Origin: Astragalus membranaceus | Lineage: Eukaryota; Streptophyta; Magnoliopsida; Fabales; Fabaceae | Direction: 5' to 3' | DNA: 64,000 nucleotides | Assembly (NCBI GenBank): GCA_039519185.1 | Contig: CM076848.1 | Span: 122,216,989 to 122,280,988, forward strand | Shown here: one piece after another, positions 1 to 12,400 of the stretch | How positions within the stretch are numbered: position 1 is the stretch's first letter | Layout of the letters: every line of letters starts with the position of its first letter | The notes under the pieces: generated by a model | What the model saw: only the letters and a program-made list of their open reading frames with translations | What the model was told of the DNA's origin: nothing | Database searches by the model: none | Program-made: the position numbers and the translations under genes

Positions 1-1004
1 AATGTTAGGGTTTCATGTTTGGATACTGATTTAAGTTGATTTTTGGTGCTTTGATTGTCTATAACTTGAATTGAAAAGTGTTTATGTTGAGATGCTGAAA
101 AACTGCATAAATTCGTATTGGTATAGGTTTAGTGTTTTGTGCCTAACGTTTTCCATAGAACTCCTTTTTGAATGATTTCGGTTGTAAACTAGACTTCCAG
201 AGCTTCAAATTGGACACTTGGTTTGCTTCATTTGGTTGAGAATTCAAAAAGAAAACTGAGTTACAAGTTGGACAACAGTTGCTGTCATGTTTCTGTACCC
301 TTATGTTTTATTTCGAAAAACTGTACTTTTTGGATACATAAACAAATCAATAAAACTTATATTCAGAAACTAGACACTCTAAGCTTTCCAAAGAATATTT
401 GTTTGCTTAATTTTGACATTGTTTGATATGTTAAATAAATTGTCGAAGTTTACGTACAGCTGCTGAAAAAATACTGCACCTTAAGTGTTTAGTAAAATGC
501 TTGAATGATGCCTTTATTTTACTGTTATATTGTGAATTGGAATTTTTGTGAGTTCTTAGAATTTATTCTTGTGGTTTCATTTAAATTTGTGTTTGGAACT
601 GAATATAATGTTAATGTGTGTTGTTGCTGGAATTTTGTGATAATTGGTGCAATTTATGGTGTTTAGAGTGTTGTTTGGGAAATTCTGGGTATAGGTCCAG
701 TTTTATTGAAATTGTGAATGCTCTGGTGATCCAAAATGGGTGTGGTTTATCTTTTTAGAAACTAGACTTGATGCTCTTCATTTTGGCACTAGTTTGGATG
801 TATTTGGGTGAGTATAGTTGGAGAAATTGATGTTACAAGTTAGGTCATGGTGGCTGCCCCGTTTTAGAACACGTCAGTTTGTTTTGTGAAACTGTACTAA
901 ATGGCCCAAAATTTTGAGAAGTAAAAACATTTTTCAGAAACTAGACTTTCTAAGCTTTCCAATGAGTGGTCGTTTGTCATTTTTCGTCATTGTGTAAGGC
1001 TAGA
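1..1004 (+). mobile_element. Partial LTR of a gypsy element, same clade as element A
   Basis: Non-coding stretch that resembles, at low identity, the middle of the element A LTR (about 15900-16440). Both carry a series of phrases in the same order, including one about a lost-pigment-like 'gaaactagact' motif, 'ttttggcactggttt' and 'ctttccaatgagtggtc'. No LTR end or target duplication is visible because the left edge of the window cuts it and the right edge abuts an oppositely oriented gypsy pol fragment near 1004. I see no gene in it; the short open frame at 223-426 has no recognisable domain. Confidence 0.5.
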
Positions 1005-2623
1005 GCCCGCCAAGGAGAATCACTTGGTTGAATGAACTTATTAGCAATCAGATCTTCAAGTTGGGCTTTCAACTCTTCAGTTCCAACGGAGACATATGAT
1101 ACAGAGCAATTGAGATCGGCTCGGCACCCGGAACCAACTCAATAGAGAACTCTACCTCACGATCAGGAGGTAATGAAGCATCTTCATCCGGAAACACATC
1201 AAGATACTCATTTACTACCGGGATGGAAGGTAGATCATCACTGCATCCCGAAACAGATGACAAGAAAAGAAGACATCCTTCGAATCCTTGAGATACACAA
1301 AGATTCAAGAACAAAGATGAAAATGAAGAACTGATACTAACCTTGGATAACTCCACAGACTCAGGAGAAAATCTGATTACTCGATTGAAACAGTCAAGGG
1401 TAACATGATTGGTAGTAAGCCAGTCCATGCCACGAATGATATACATGCCATTTAGCGGAAAGCACACAAAATTGACGATGAATGATTTATCACTGATATG
1501 TACCATACAGTTTTCACATAACAACTGAGTAGAAACACTGCCCTCAGCGGGAGTGTGAATTTGGATCGGGTGAGACAAAGGAGTTAAGGCTAATTGTAAT
1601 CTTTCTGCACAATTTGTGGCAATAAGCGAATGTGAAGCACCAGAATCAAACAAGATATCAATCAGACTTCGGAAAATAAAACCCATACCCTTCAGTAGAT
1701 TTGTTGTTTCCTTGACTTTGCTAGAATCCAGTGTGTACACTCTTCCCTGTGCACTGGAGCTGATGATTTCCCCTTAGGCCGCTTTGGACAATCCTTAGCA
1801 AAATGTTCCGGTTCCTTGCAATAGTAGCATTCTGTGCTTCCCACGTGGCATTCACCCTTATGAAACCTTCCACACCGACTGCAAGCATTAAACTTCGGAC
1901 TCTCTGCTAAACCGACTTCCCATTGTTGACACTACCTTTGGGCTTCAATGTGGGAGTTGAAGTCTCGACCCCCTTCTTCTTTCCTTTCCAATATTCCCTC
2001 TTTTCTTCATACATCCTTTTTAAGTCTTCCTCTGACACATATGCACGGAGACCCCTCTTGTACATGTGCATTTTCCACTCATCATTAGTTGCATATCTGG
2101 CCAACTGATAAAACTGTGACAACTCCTCAAACTTAGCAGTGTACTCTCCAACTGTCATGTTACCTTATCTGAGTGCCATGAATTCTGCTTCCTTATTCAA
2201 TTTCATCACTGTGGGAAGATATTGCCCGAGAAACAATCTTCTAAAGTTCACCCAGACTATGGGAGTCCCTTGAACAACCATAAGGTCATGAGCATTACGC
2301 CACCAAATCTCGACTTCTCCTTCCAGCATGTGAGATTCAAACAGTACTTTCTCTTCATCATTGCTTTGAAGGGTCCTGAATATCTTCTCCATAGAATCGA
2401 CCCAATACTGAGCTTACATTACATCTGTTCCTCCCCTGAAGCTCAGCGGATTCATCTTTCGAAACCGGAAATAAGCACGGTTGGGGTCTTTCGGAGGCTG
2501 CTGCACTTGAGGTTGCGGTTGAGCATTTCGCTGAAACTCGAGCATCTGCTGCATTTCCATCATTTGGCGCATCCACTCAAAATGTGGATCCACCAACGCA
2601 TTTCCTCTTGATCCTCCAGTCAT
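1005..2623 (-). pseudogene. Broken Ty3/gypsy gag-protease-RT polyprotein (chromovirus type)
   Basis: Minus-strand remains of a retrotransposon polyprotein. From the N-terminus: a gag start near 2623 with a Gln/Met-rich segment, a retrotransposon gag domain (2392-2165, motif EIWWRNA), its continuation with TVGEYTAKFEEL (2158-1907), then a CCHC zinc knuckle near 1800-1850 (CYYCKEPEHFAKDC). An aspartic protease follows (1740-1069) with active site DSGASHS. The frame ends at the start of reverse transcriptase (YHMSPLEL); a one-base shift at about 1070 restores the typical continuation (FIQPSDSPW), which is cut off near 1005. Several frame breaks separate gag pieces, so it is dead. The PBS and LTR lie just upstream on the minus strand (2767-5614). 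The domain order and gag motifs suggest a Tekay/Del-like chromovirus; the lineage is an inference. Confidence 0.85.
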
Positions 2624-2766
2624 AATAATCTTGCAAACAATGCATCAAGTATTGAGTTGATCAGACTCAATGTCTCTTAGCATATTAAGTAGAACTATAA
2701 TTGAAAGAAAAAATAAAAAAGGAATACCTAACATCTACTAAACAACTAAGTCCGATAAGGTCGAAC

Positions 2767-2779
2767 CGCTCTGATACCA
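2767..2779 (-). other. Primer-binding site of the minus-strand gypsy element
   Basis: On the minus strand it reads TGGTATCAGAGCG, complementary to the 3' end of initiator-Met tRNA, three bases inside the LTR boundary at 2783. This fixes the element's orientation as minus and identifies 2783-5614 as its 5' LTR. Confidence 0.8.
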
Positions 2780-2782
2780 AAA

Positions 2783-5614
2783 TGTAAAATCCTAGATTTT
2801 TAGTCAACATTAAAAATCCGAGATATTACTTTTGAGTGTTTCAGAGGTGCACTTAAATAATTTTGCAATTAAGATAAACCAAACAACTAACAATGAAGAC
2901 CAACTAAGGACGATAGGTTTTATGACATAAGTTCAAAAACTGAAAATATCTGATACAAATCATCCAAAATTGTCACATAAGTACTTAATCCAAAGCAACA
3001 AGTGCATAAACCTAATACATCTGAAACTTTGTCTATGGTTAAGACATAAAATCTAGACAACTAGACATAAACATTAGCAAAATATCATGCTAATCTCCAT
3101 GTAATGAGATCCTCAAACTTTAGGACTCTTGCCCTTGCCTTACTTCCTTAGCTTTCACCTGTGAGTCTGAAAAACAACAACAATGAGGAGTGAGATTACC
3201 ATATCTCAGTGAGTTCTTTTGTACCCCTTACCAATAATACACCCGTGGTTCATTTTATTAATTACCTAGAATGCATCCCCCTAACGCAATAGACTTACTT
3301 AATATAAAAGTTACTACGTACACTATGGGGAACCCGCCTTCAATGTAAATATCCTTAATCTAAACCTATTGGGTCTTGAGAGGGGCTCATGACACCCACC
3401 CCAAGTACGTTCTCCATTATTTAATTCATTTATAATTGCACTCCTTTAAGTGCTAAATAGTTTCCACTCACATGTTAAGTTTAAAACTTCAAGTTCAGCA
3501 AACCTTAATATATCTGTTTATCAAACTATATAGCCAATCAATAGGAGAGTTAACATACATCAATTACATTGCCTAGAGTTTAGGTTAGTTTAGGCATAAT
3601 ATACAGGGTATTTGAAGGTGGCAAAATCGGGAAATGAACGAAGATATTAGTTGGGACAAAGGACCGTGTCCTGGATTTAAAATTTTTTGCAAGCAAACAG
3701 ATTTGGACAGTGACCGTGTCCCTGCAACAGTCCCCAATTTTGCAGTTTTTCAACATCCAACTTCAAGTACTTGTATGTTATTCCTATTCAACAAAATTCC
3801 CAGCAATCAAACATGTACAAACCAGCATTTTTAAGGGTGTTTTGAAGGAATTAAAGACATAATTCATTAACTCAAACAACCACTATAATACCTACTGGAA
3901 CAAGCACATTCAACCATATGAGATAATTCATTCAACATCAAACAATCATAACCTCAGAATTCACAACATTTAAACAAACATATAACTCAAGGCAAAGCCC
4001 TAATTGACTAGTATCAAAGTAAATGAGTAGAAGGAAAAAAAGGAAGAACTCACAAATTGAAAGTAGAACCAAGAATTTGACAGCACTAGTTTCCCAAATC
4101 CTCTCCAAAAAATCGATCCTAAGCACCCAATAGCTCCCCCACTCTTCAAAACTCGAACCCCAACCCTCAATCCTTCACCATTGACTCCACAACCCACAAA
4201 ATGGTCTTCTAGGCTCCCAATCAAAGTCCCATTTCAGACATGCAATCTCCAAGGTTTCTTCAAAACTCTCCCTAGTTCAAGAATGGGTTTATGAGATAAT
4301 GGGGTGGTTTTTCTGAAAAACAAATAGGGAAGGGAGAAGAGAATAGCTTTGAAAGTTTCAATGGAAGCAAGGGTTTCAGCATGCAAGAGGATTTGATGGT
4401 GATCTCTCACTACCTCTCTTCCCTCACCCTCTTTTCTCCTCTCTCTCGATTTCCTTTCTTTCTTTTCTATTTTGTGTTTGAGTAACGGCCCAAATTCATC
4501 CCTAGCAATTTTCTCGCCGAACGAATTCGTCACTAACAATATTTTCGAGACACATTGGTCCCTGACAATTCCAAAATGAGACACATTAGTCCCTCCATCC
4601 ATTTAACCGTTACCAGCACAGTAAACGTCTTCTACGTGGCACGGATTTGGGTATAAACACCATTTTCGAGACACATTGGTATGAAGATTTGGGTATAAAC
4701 ACCAGAAACGAAAAAACATATCTGGGCATAAAACCCAAAAACGAAAAACCGGATCTGACACTTTTGTTTGTGCGATTGCTGGTGATGGAATGATGTCATT
4801 TAACCCCAATCCAGAAATCTCCTTATTCTTCTTCTCAACCCCTCCTTATTCTCCTTCCTTTGGTTCAAGAACGTTGTGTAGAATCCCCAAATTTCATTGA
4901 ACAGTCCTCTAAAACCTAAATCCTTTTTGAGCGATCGAACAACAAAAGAAAAAAATCTGGAGAAATATTAATTAATGCGAAACCGGAAAAAAATGCAGAG
5001 AGAAGGTGAAGATAGACGAAGATGAAAATGGAGTGAAGATAGAAGATGACTCAGGGACGAATTTGTCCCATTTTTAAATTGTGAGGGACTCATTTGTCCC
5101 TTTTTCAAATTTCTAATTTTAGGGACGAATTTGGCCCAAAATAAACACACATGTGGCTTTTAACGTGCCATGTGGCACTTAACGTGCCACGTGGGAGACG
5201 TTTACTGTGCTGGTAACGGTTAAATGGATGGAGGGACTGACATGTCTCGTTTTGGAATTGTCAGGGACCAATGTGTCTCAAAAAAATTGTCAGGGACTAA
5301 TTCGTCCCAGGGAAAAATTGTCAGGGACGAATTTGGGTCTTTACTCTTTGTGTTTTGTTTCTCTGCTTAACTTGTGTATAGATAGTGGAAATGAAATGAA
5401 GGGTAAGAATGTAATTTGGGTTAAATGGCTTATGACACCTTAAATGTTGTTAACTCTAATGAAATCTAATAACTCTCACCCCAAATTCCCTTTTTCTAAG
5501 CTAATGCATAAAATAAATGCAAGAATAATGCACACAATATCTAAAGGGAAATAAATCACAATATTTCACAAACAATTAGCAAGCAAAGTAATCAAAATTT
5601 CTATGGGTGTTACA
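2783..5614 (-). mobile_element. LTR of the minus-strand gypsy element, with a nested MULE
   Basis: Begins TGTAAAATCC and ends GGGTGTTACA on the + strand (TG...CA) next to a primer-binding site. It is about 2.83 kb, or about 1.96 kb without the Mutator-like element at 4480-5346. No partner LTR is in the window, since the element is truncated at about 1005, so no target duplication can be checked. It was inserted into an Athila gag, whose remnant continues at 5615. I see no host gene inside. Confidence 0.75.
4471..5355. mobile_element. Non-autonomous Mutator-like element with 9-bp target duplication
   Basis: The element is 4480-5346 (867 bp). Both ends read GAGTAANNNCCCAAATTC inward, and the inverted similarity continues for over 150 bp, including the shared box CCGTTACCAGCACAGTAAAC. 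It is flanked by an exact 9-bp duplication, TTTGTGTTT (4471-4479 and 5347-5355). Long terminal inverted repeats plus a 9-bp duplication are the hallmark of Mutator-like elements. The ends contain repeated 'gggac(g/c)aa' phrases. No transposase is encoded. It sits inside the gypsy LTR 2783-5614 and is therefore younger than that LTR. Confidence 0.85.
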
Positions 5615-5811
5615 CTGCATTTCTGGATGTAGGAAAGAATTTCTCCAAAAACAATTTCTTCACATCATTCCAACAAGTTTCAAGTAATATAACCAATTCT
5701 TTGCAGAATCAGCTAGTGACAAAGGAAAAGCTCTCAGCTTAATATACTCTTTTGGTATGCCTTGTGGTCTTTAAGATGCTTATGAGGATCCTCACCTGCA
5801 AGACCATGAAT
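5615..5811 (-). pseudogene. Athila-type gypsy gag fragment
   Basis: Minus-strand translation gives pieces of a conserved Athila gag: GEDPHKHLKD, then after a frame change IPKEYIKLRAFPLSLADSAK followed by WLYYL, then after another shift WNDVKKLFLEKFFPTSRNA. At least two frame breaks make it a pseudogene. It is trapped between the LTR ending at 5614 and the LTR beginning at 5812, so it is the oldest layer of this stack. Confidence 0.75.
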
Positions 5812-7735
5812 GTAACATCCCCTATTTTTACTATTATATATATATATATTGCCATGAAATTATATTGAGTGATTTATCGAGTTTATTGAAAATAAAATGA
5901 TTTGAAAATAAATTGATTGATTTATAATTGTGAGAAATTGTGTGTTTATTTAAGATTTATTGCATCAAGTTAGGGTAATTAGAACTGAGAGGAGTCATAA
6001 GGAATAGAATGATTAATAGAAGGGCAAACTTGTCTTTTACACTACCCTTTTATAAACCCCCACCTGAGCCAAATTCAGAAGCACACTTCATTTTCTAAAA
6101 ATCTGAAAACAGGACCAAGGGAGAAAGGGGGAGAGCGCGAGAGGGAGGGAAGAGGAGAAGGGGGAGAGACAACCCAATTCTGAATGCATGTTTCCCTTTT
6201 GATCACCATTGGAACCACCTCTTCATTTCCTTCATTCTGATTCCAGCAACATCATCATCGCCCCCTCCAACGCCAAATCACCATTGATGACCCCAAGAGC
6301 ACAACTTAGCCAAAACCAGAAATCTAAACTGTTGCATGTTGAATTAGAGAGTATTAGAACCAACTTCAGTACCTATATCACGAATTGGAGCAATCTAGGA
6401 GTCATCTCAGAGTTTGGGTTCAGAGTTCAAGCAATAGGGAAGCTGGGTTTTCGGTTGAGAGAGTATAGGAGCGGATTTGGGAGAGTTCGTGAGTCACCAT
6501 TTGTCCGTGTTCGCGAGGTCTCGGTGTCAATTGCGTTTTGTCTCCAAAGAGGTGAGTTCTAGACTCACTAGGGATTTATGGTCATGTGTCTTGTATTCTG
6601 AGTTTTGGTCTGGCGTTATATGAAAACCGGTATCAAAGCGTTTTATGAAAACATCGTTCGGATTGTTGAATTGTGAGATTGATTTAATGGAATTATGAAT
6701 TGCTGTTATGATTGTTGATTGATATGGGATGATTGCTGGACTGATGTTGAATTGATTGTGTGTGTGTAATGTGGGAATTTCGATCGGAAAGTAAATCGGA
6801 ATCGGAACGGAATGGTATCGTGCAAGAAAACAGCAAAACTGGGCTACTGTTGAACGCGCACGGATCGTGCCTTATGAGGGCACGGACCGTGCTGGTTGTT
6901 CGCAGGGAGCCTCGGATGAGTTTTGGACATTGCACGGATCGTGCGCCTAAGGAGCACGGATCGTGCGCTCTGTTCGGTGTAAAATCTTTTAAGTCTCTCA
7001 GGCACGCACGGGTCGTGCGCCCCTGGGCACGGACCGTGCGTGGTCTTCGGGTACCCTCTTTGAAAATGTGTTTTAGGCCATTCCAAACGGTTCCAATTGC
7101 ATTCCAATCCCTTCCCCAACCTCACCCAATGATGTTATGATGCTATTACTAAAAAATTGATTATGATTGATGTTAGCTTAATGTTCTAGATCATGTTAAT
7201 GTTATGAGGTTAATTGTGATCAAGTTAAGTTCATTGTATGAAGTTGATTGTCGTGTTATGATTATGCTGAGTGTGATTGATATGATCATGTTTGGACCGA
7301 ATGTTTAATGGGTTGGATTAAGTAGATTAGTAATCACGAGAGAGATCACTTTATGATAAGACAATACGGACTAAGGACCCTAATGTTAAGTATGAGGTTA
7401 AAGTTATGTTCATGTCAGGTTATGTTTTATGTTATGATCATGTTAAGGTATATTAAAATATATACATCAGTTCAGTTAGGGTGACTACCCTATTTCAGTT
7501 TAGTGTGCTAGGGGAGGGGAAGTCATGAGCCCTATGAACCTAGGCCCCATGAGGTTTGCCCACTAGTGATTAGTGGATTGGGTTCACCGGGAGTTTATTT
7601 TTGCCAAATGACCGGTGACATGCTAAAAATCATGTTTAGTGTTGCCTCTCGTAACCGGCTTGAGGGTTATGAGGACAACGTCATTGTTAGCCACATAGTC
7701 AACTATTAGGACTATAAGTTATGAATCAAGCATAA
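5812..7735 (+). mobile_element. Gypsy LTR, copy 1 (truncated at right)
   Basis: Begins TGTAACATCCCC after the Athila fragment. A TATA-like TTTTATAAA is at about 6048-6056, followed by a GA-rich leader. The part 6022-7398 recurs at 22080-31111, interrupted there by element B. It contains six imperfect palindromes of the form GCACGGAYCGTGC between 6855 and 7042. The right end runs into Ogre-derived sequence near 7735 without a visible CA terminus. The open frames at 6209-6562 and 6760-7140 have no recognised domain, and I treat them as chance. Confidence 0.6.
6855..7042. repeat. Cluster of GCACGGAYCGTGC palindromes in the LTR
   Basis: Six near-palindromic 13-mers (GCACGGATCGTGC, GCACGGACCGTGC, GCACGGGTCGTGC variants) lie within about 190 bp. 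The same cluster recurs in the second copy, split between 22916-22950 and 30650-30760. Some sites there have changed, for example GCACGGATCATGC near 30673. Function unknown; possible protein-binding sites in the LTR. Confidence 0.7.
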
Positions 7736-7850
7736 TTGACCTTTTCTAGTAAAATTGGGGTATAACAGCTGCCCCTCTTTATTTATATTTTACTAGAAAA
7801 TTTGAAAATCATTCACCTTTTCTAGTAAAACATAAATAAAGAGGGGCAGC
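7736..7850. repeat. Palindromic Ogre internal/LTR junction fragment
   Basis: The 3' end of an Ogre-like internal region (TTTTCTAGTAAAA...AAAGAGGGGCAGC then the LTR start TGTTATACCCC) occurs first as a short direct piece (about 7736-7755), then inverted (about 7756-7813), then again direct (about 7814-7850, running into the LTR at 7851). The outcome is a large inverted repeat centred near 7810. See findings. Confidence 0.75.
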
Positions 7851-9454
7851 TGTTATACCCCAATTTTGTCCGATCATTTATCGCAATTGTTTTAGCCCCC
7901 CGTGTCACAAGTCCATATCATTACGAGAACGACATTTCGAGCGCTGTCTTGTTTTAATTTAGACCGGTTTGTCTAATTGGGTCAATTCTTTGTAAATGGG
8001 CCTATGTTCGGTATTTTGGACTTACTTTAGTCCTTTTGATCAAAAAGCCATAAAAATAATAATGAAATAAAATCAGAAAATAAAAAAATATATATTACAA
8101 TAAAGTATCCAAATAATACAAAAAGCCCAAAAATACAAAAATATCACCAAAAATATACAAAAATAAGAATAATCCAAAAAAATAGAGAAGAACGAAAATA
8201 ATAAAAGGGGGGTGTCAGTAGCATTAACCTTCAGCCCAACAAGCTGCTTGCCCAACAAGTCGACTTGCCTAGCAAGTTAACTTGTCCAACAAGTCTCTTC
8301 ACCTAACCCTTCACCTATAAAAGGAGGCCCTGTCCACAGTGAAAAGGACACCGCAGGGATTTAACAAGAACACTGAACACATTCTCTCCCTCTCCTAGCA
8401 AAGCTCTCGCTCTCTCTCTCTCTCTCCCCTTCCCTTTTTTATTTTTATTTTTCTTTTAATTAGTTTATTTTTAAATATTCATGATAAACATTTTTCACTA
8501 GTTGCACTTTTCATTTTTCTTTTTTTGTTAACTTTTCGTTCATATTCAAAACAAAAACAAAATATTCCTTTTCCTCTCATAAATAAAGAAATATTTTCAA
8601 GAACAAAATAGGGGACTAAGTCGACTGTACAGTCGAGTTAGTCTGCTTTTTAGGTCACTAATGAACCGTTACGGATCATGTCCTAAAATCCCTATTTAAA
8701 ACAAACAATTTCTAAGTCAAAATAAACACAAACATATTTCTTCCCACAAATCAAATTTTCAAAACAGGGGATTAAGCCGACTGCACAGACGGGTTAGTCA
8801 GCGTTCTAGGATGAATGAGCCGTACGACTCAAGAGTCCTAAAACCCCTATTCAAATAGAATCAAACCACCACACATCAAACTATCTTCCGAACTTCAAAA
8901 AACTCAATTTTCACAAAGTAGGGGACTAAGCCGACTGTACAGTCGGGTTAGTCATCATTTTAGGACAAATGAACTGATCATTCAGGAGTCCTAAAATCCC
9001 TAAATAAAATACACCAACAAATAAAGTTTTCTACCAAGAACTACGTGTGATTTGATTCTCTACCAAGAGATACGTAGGAGCAGAGGGCGGCCGACCTCTG
9101 TCAATTGCACTAATAAAAAACCTTTTTCAGTCTTTTCCTAAATAATCATTTTCTTAAATAAAATATCAATTTTCTTCTTTCTTTTTAATTCACAATAAAA
9201 GGGTAAAAATAAATATTTTCAAAATTAATATTCTTTCCTACAACTAGTTAGCAGGTAACCTTCATTAGGAAGGATGTCGTGGGGGTGCTAATACCTTCCC
9301 CACGCATAACCGACTCCCGAACCCTTATCTGGTCTCAAGGACCCTTATCCATTCCAAAAGGGATTTTCCAATGTTTGCCCTTAAATTAAACTTTGGTGGC
9401 GGCTTCATTTTTGAACCTTCGAGGAATCCTCACCCGGATTTTTCGGTCGCTACA
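7851..9454 (+). mobile_element. Ogre-like (Ty3/gypsy Tat) LTR, left
   Basis: Begins TGTTATACCCCAATTTTG and ends GGTCGCTACA. It is followed at once by TGGCGACTTCACTGGGGAG, the primer-binding region expected for Ogre elements, and preceded by the polypurine-like AAAGAGGGGCAGC. A TATA box CTATAAAAGG lies at 8314-8323. Three internal blocks starting AGGGGACTAAG/AGGGGATTAAG (about 8611, 8766 and 8921) form a degenerate repeat of about 155 bp, also present in the right LTR (about 21240, 21392, 21546). At about 1.6 kb it is much shorter than the right LTR. Confidence 0.8.
8314..8323 (+). promoter_or_regulatory. TATA box in the left Ogre-like LTR
   Basis: CTATAAAAGG followed within about 80 bp by a CT-rich stretch, the usual layout of a plant LTR promoter. 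Confidence 0.55.
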
Positions 9455-12400
9455 GCTGGCGACTTCACTGGGGAGATTTTAGAGAGTCAAACCTAGTCTA
9501 ATTAGTTGTAGGATTAGTTGTTAATTTAATGTTTATTTTTACCCTTCCCTTTCTGTCTTTTATTTTTATTGCATATTATTCTTTTGTGATATGAAAACAC
9601 TAGGATAGAAGACCACTTTTCTGTATGTATGTTCGTTTGTTTTGCAGCTTGGGGGGTATTCTTGATATTTTGCTCCTTCACACACCCCACTATCACACTT
9701 TTGCACACACACATGAGAATAGTCCTATACCCGGACTGGAGAATAACCTAAGTTAGAACGAGACTGCGTAGTGATGGCCTACTGGATGTGCTTCCTGTTG
9801 GGTGGTCACGAAAGTCTCACCTAGAGTTTGGTCCCTCTTGAGAATGCTGGCACTCCTAATAGCTTGCCTATTGTTGTTGATCAGTGTTCTTAACTGGGGT
9901 CGTTGGCTCTAGGAACCTTATGTAGGACTCTTTAGAGATACCCTTTAAAAGGTTCACTCAATAGACAAGCCCTAGACCTATTCTCTAAGGAACCCTCGTA
10001 GGACACAAAGGAGCCTTATACCCATGCATTCAAACAAACACTGATACATTTTTCCGGTCTTCTAAAAAGAAAAAATTCAAAAAATCATAATTTATTTTTG
10101 CAAGTTATTTTTTAGAAACATATCTCATGCATTTGCATTTTCATCATTCATATTCATCATCATGTGTTATTCATCCATTACATTTTATTTCATAATTTTA
10201 AAAAAAAAATGAGCATACTTTTTGAGAAAATTGATGAGGCGTTCTTGCAAATACATTTTAATTGATTGTTCTTCCTTGAAAAAGTTTAACCTACTAAATT
10301 TCAAACGAGGTCGAACATAGTTGCAAACTCAAGTTGTTTCAAGACACTCAATTTTCAAAAAATTTCAATGTTGCAGCTCGTCCATAATTTTTTGTCAGCA
10401 AAACGATGCATCTCATCCATCCCATGATAAACGATCAAAATAGTCCATTTTGTTAACTAATATGTTATCAAAATTCTTCTATCGTGTCTCTAACTATGTT
10501 AACTCTCTGTGAAGCATTCGTATAGTGAACTTGTATGCGATGTGCATTTGCTCTTATTTGAGTCAGTTAGTGTCCACACCTTTCCATCCTATCATCATCC
10601 CTTGTTCATGCCCAGTCTCACCCCGACCACTCTATAAAGTGCATATTCTCCACACAAGTTCTTAGTTGACTCTTTGGTTTTGTCCCCAATGATGAAATTT
10701 CATAAACTAACAGTTGGATCCTCCAAACTGGGGAAAAATTTGTGATCACTAGACATCTTGTCAACATTGTATTCCCTTGGTGCAAGTTCTTTACAAAAAA
10801 AATAATCAAAAAAGCCTGTTAGGTTGAAAACTCGTGAGAGCAGCCTAAGCAAAAATTAGGGCATATAAAAAGAAATAAAGAAAAAGAGCAAATATATAAA
10901 AATAAATAATTTTTTGTCCTTGAGTTAGTCTTTGAGAAAACAAGCAATCATGATTTGAAATGAAGTTTGGTCATCTTCTCACATCCTCAAAAGGCATAAA
11001 AAATACCCTTTGCAACCCACGTTGAGCCAAAAAATCTTTCAATCACCCTAGACAATGGTCTATTCCCATTTAAAGATGGTGCACTACTTTCTTCAGTTTA
11101 TTCAGCTCAAGAGAAATAGGCCGTCAAAGAATGAGAATCATATTTCAAAAAAAAAAGACAAAAGTCTTGAATAAAAAGACGGCATAAATCTTTGAGCTGA
11201 TACATCATATCATGAAGTGCACCACTGAATAAAAAGATCATTTGTCTCATCAACCCCCAGACACTTTGAGCCCAATCACCCATTCTTTCATAAATTATCA
11301 ACCACTAGCTACATTGCACCGCAAATAAAAAGATCCTTGTCTAAAGCCCTCAAACACCTTATTGTGCCAAATTAGCACTTCTTTCACGAAACTCAAAAAT
11401 GGACCTCAAACACTCCTTTGGGCTTACTTATCCTTTCTTTCATGAAAGATCATTGTCTAAACCCCCAAACACTTCTTTGGGCCCAATTATCATTTCTTTT
11501 CATAAATACCTAACCATTGGCCCCATTACAAACCTTTTCTTTCATGAATCCCTAACCATTGGCCACATTACCAACCCTTTCTTACATAAACCCCTAACCG
11601 TTGGCCACGTTACAACCCTAAACAAGTCCATTCTGATCGATGACTGATTGCTTTCGTTTTCTTAAAGTTTTAATTTTAGGACAATTGAGTTTATTTATTT
11701 ACAATATGTTTGCTAAAAAAAAAATATGACAAAAAATAAAGCTAAAAAAAAGAAAAAGAAAAAAAGGCTTGCGCTCCAAGATTATTCAAGTTGCACTATT
11801 ATCAAGACAATGTTTAGTGATCACCAAGTGAAATTTTCATCATATCCAAAAATCAGGACTATCATAGTCTATGGGAGTCATCTTAAAAGAACCAAAAGTT
11901 TATACTAGGACCATCACCTAGATCCCAAAGTGGGGCAGTCTCTTCACCTTTCATGCTTCTCGAACTTGGGGAAATTTTCCAGCGTCCATCCCATTCATAT
12001 ACCACATCCAATCCATATAGCCATACGACCAATTCCAAAAACTCACAACCCTAACTCTGTCACCTTTCACAACCCCACTAAAAGCAACCATTTGAAATAC
12101 CATTCCAAAGTGGAGCAATCCCGTCGCCACTCACTCCACCTAAAATCAGGGAAATCCGTCCTACACCCATTCATCCCCTCACGTGTCATATCTGTCCATA
12201 CCCCGTGTCAACTGACTCATTCATCTGTATTTGCACTACTCTACATGTTCACTAACACAATGCTTCAAAGAGAGAGAACACAAGTTACTAATATGAAGTT
12301 GGAAACTCACTCAGTTAACTTTGTGGACCTAAAATTCAATCGTCATGGGACATCATAATCAAATGGAAGAACAATGTGAACGAGCTCGCAAATGCAATCA

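Noticed and set aside
6209..6562. 117-codon frame conserved in both LTR copies (also 22267-22629) as a gene
   Set aside because: Conservation is explained by the two LTR copies being recent relatives; it lies in the transcribed leader and has no domain.
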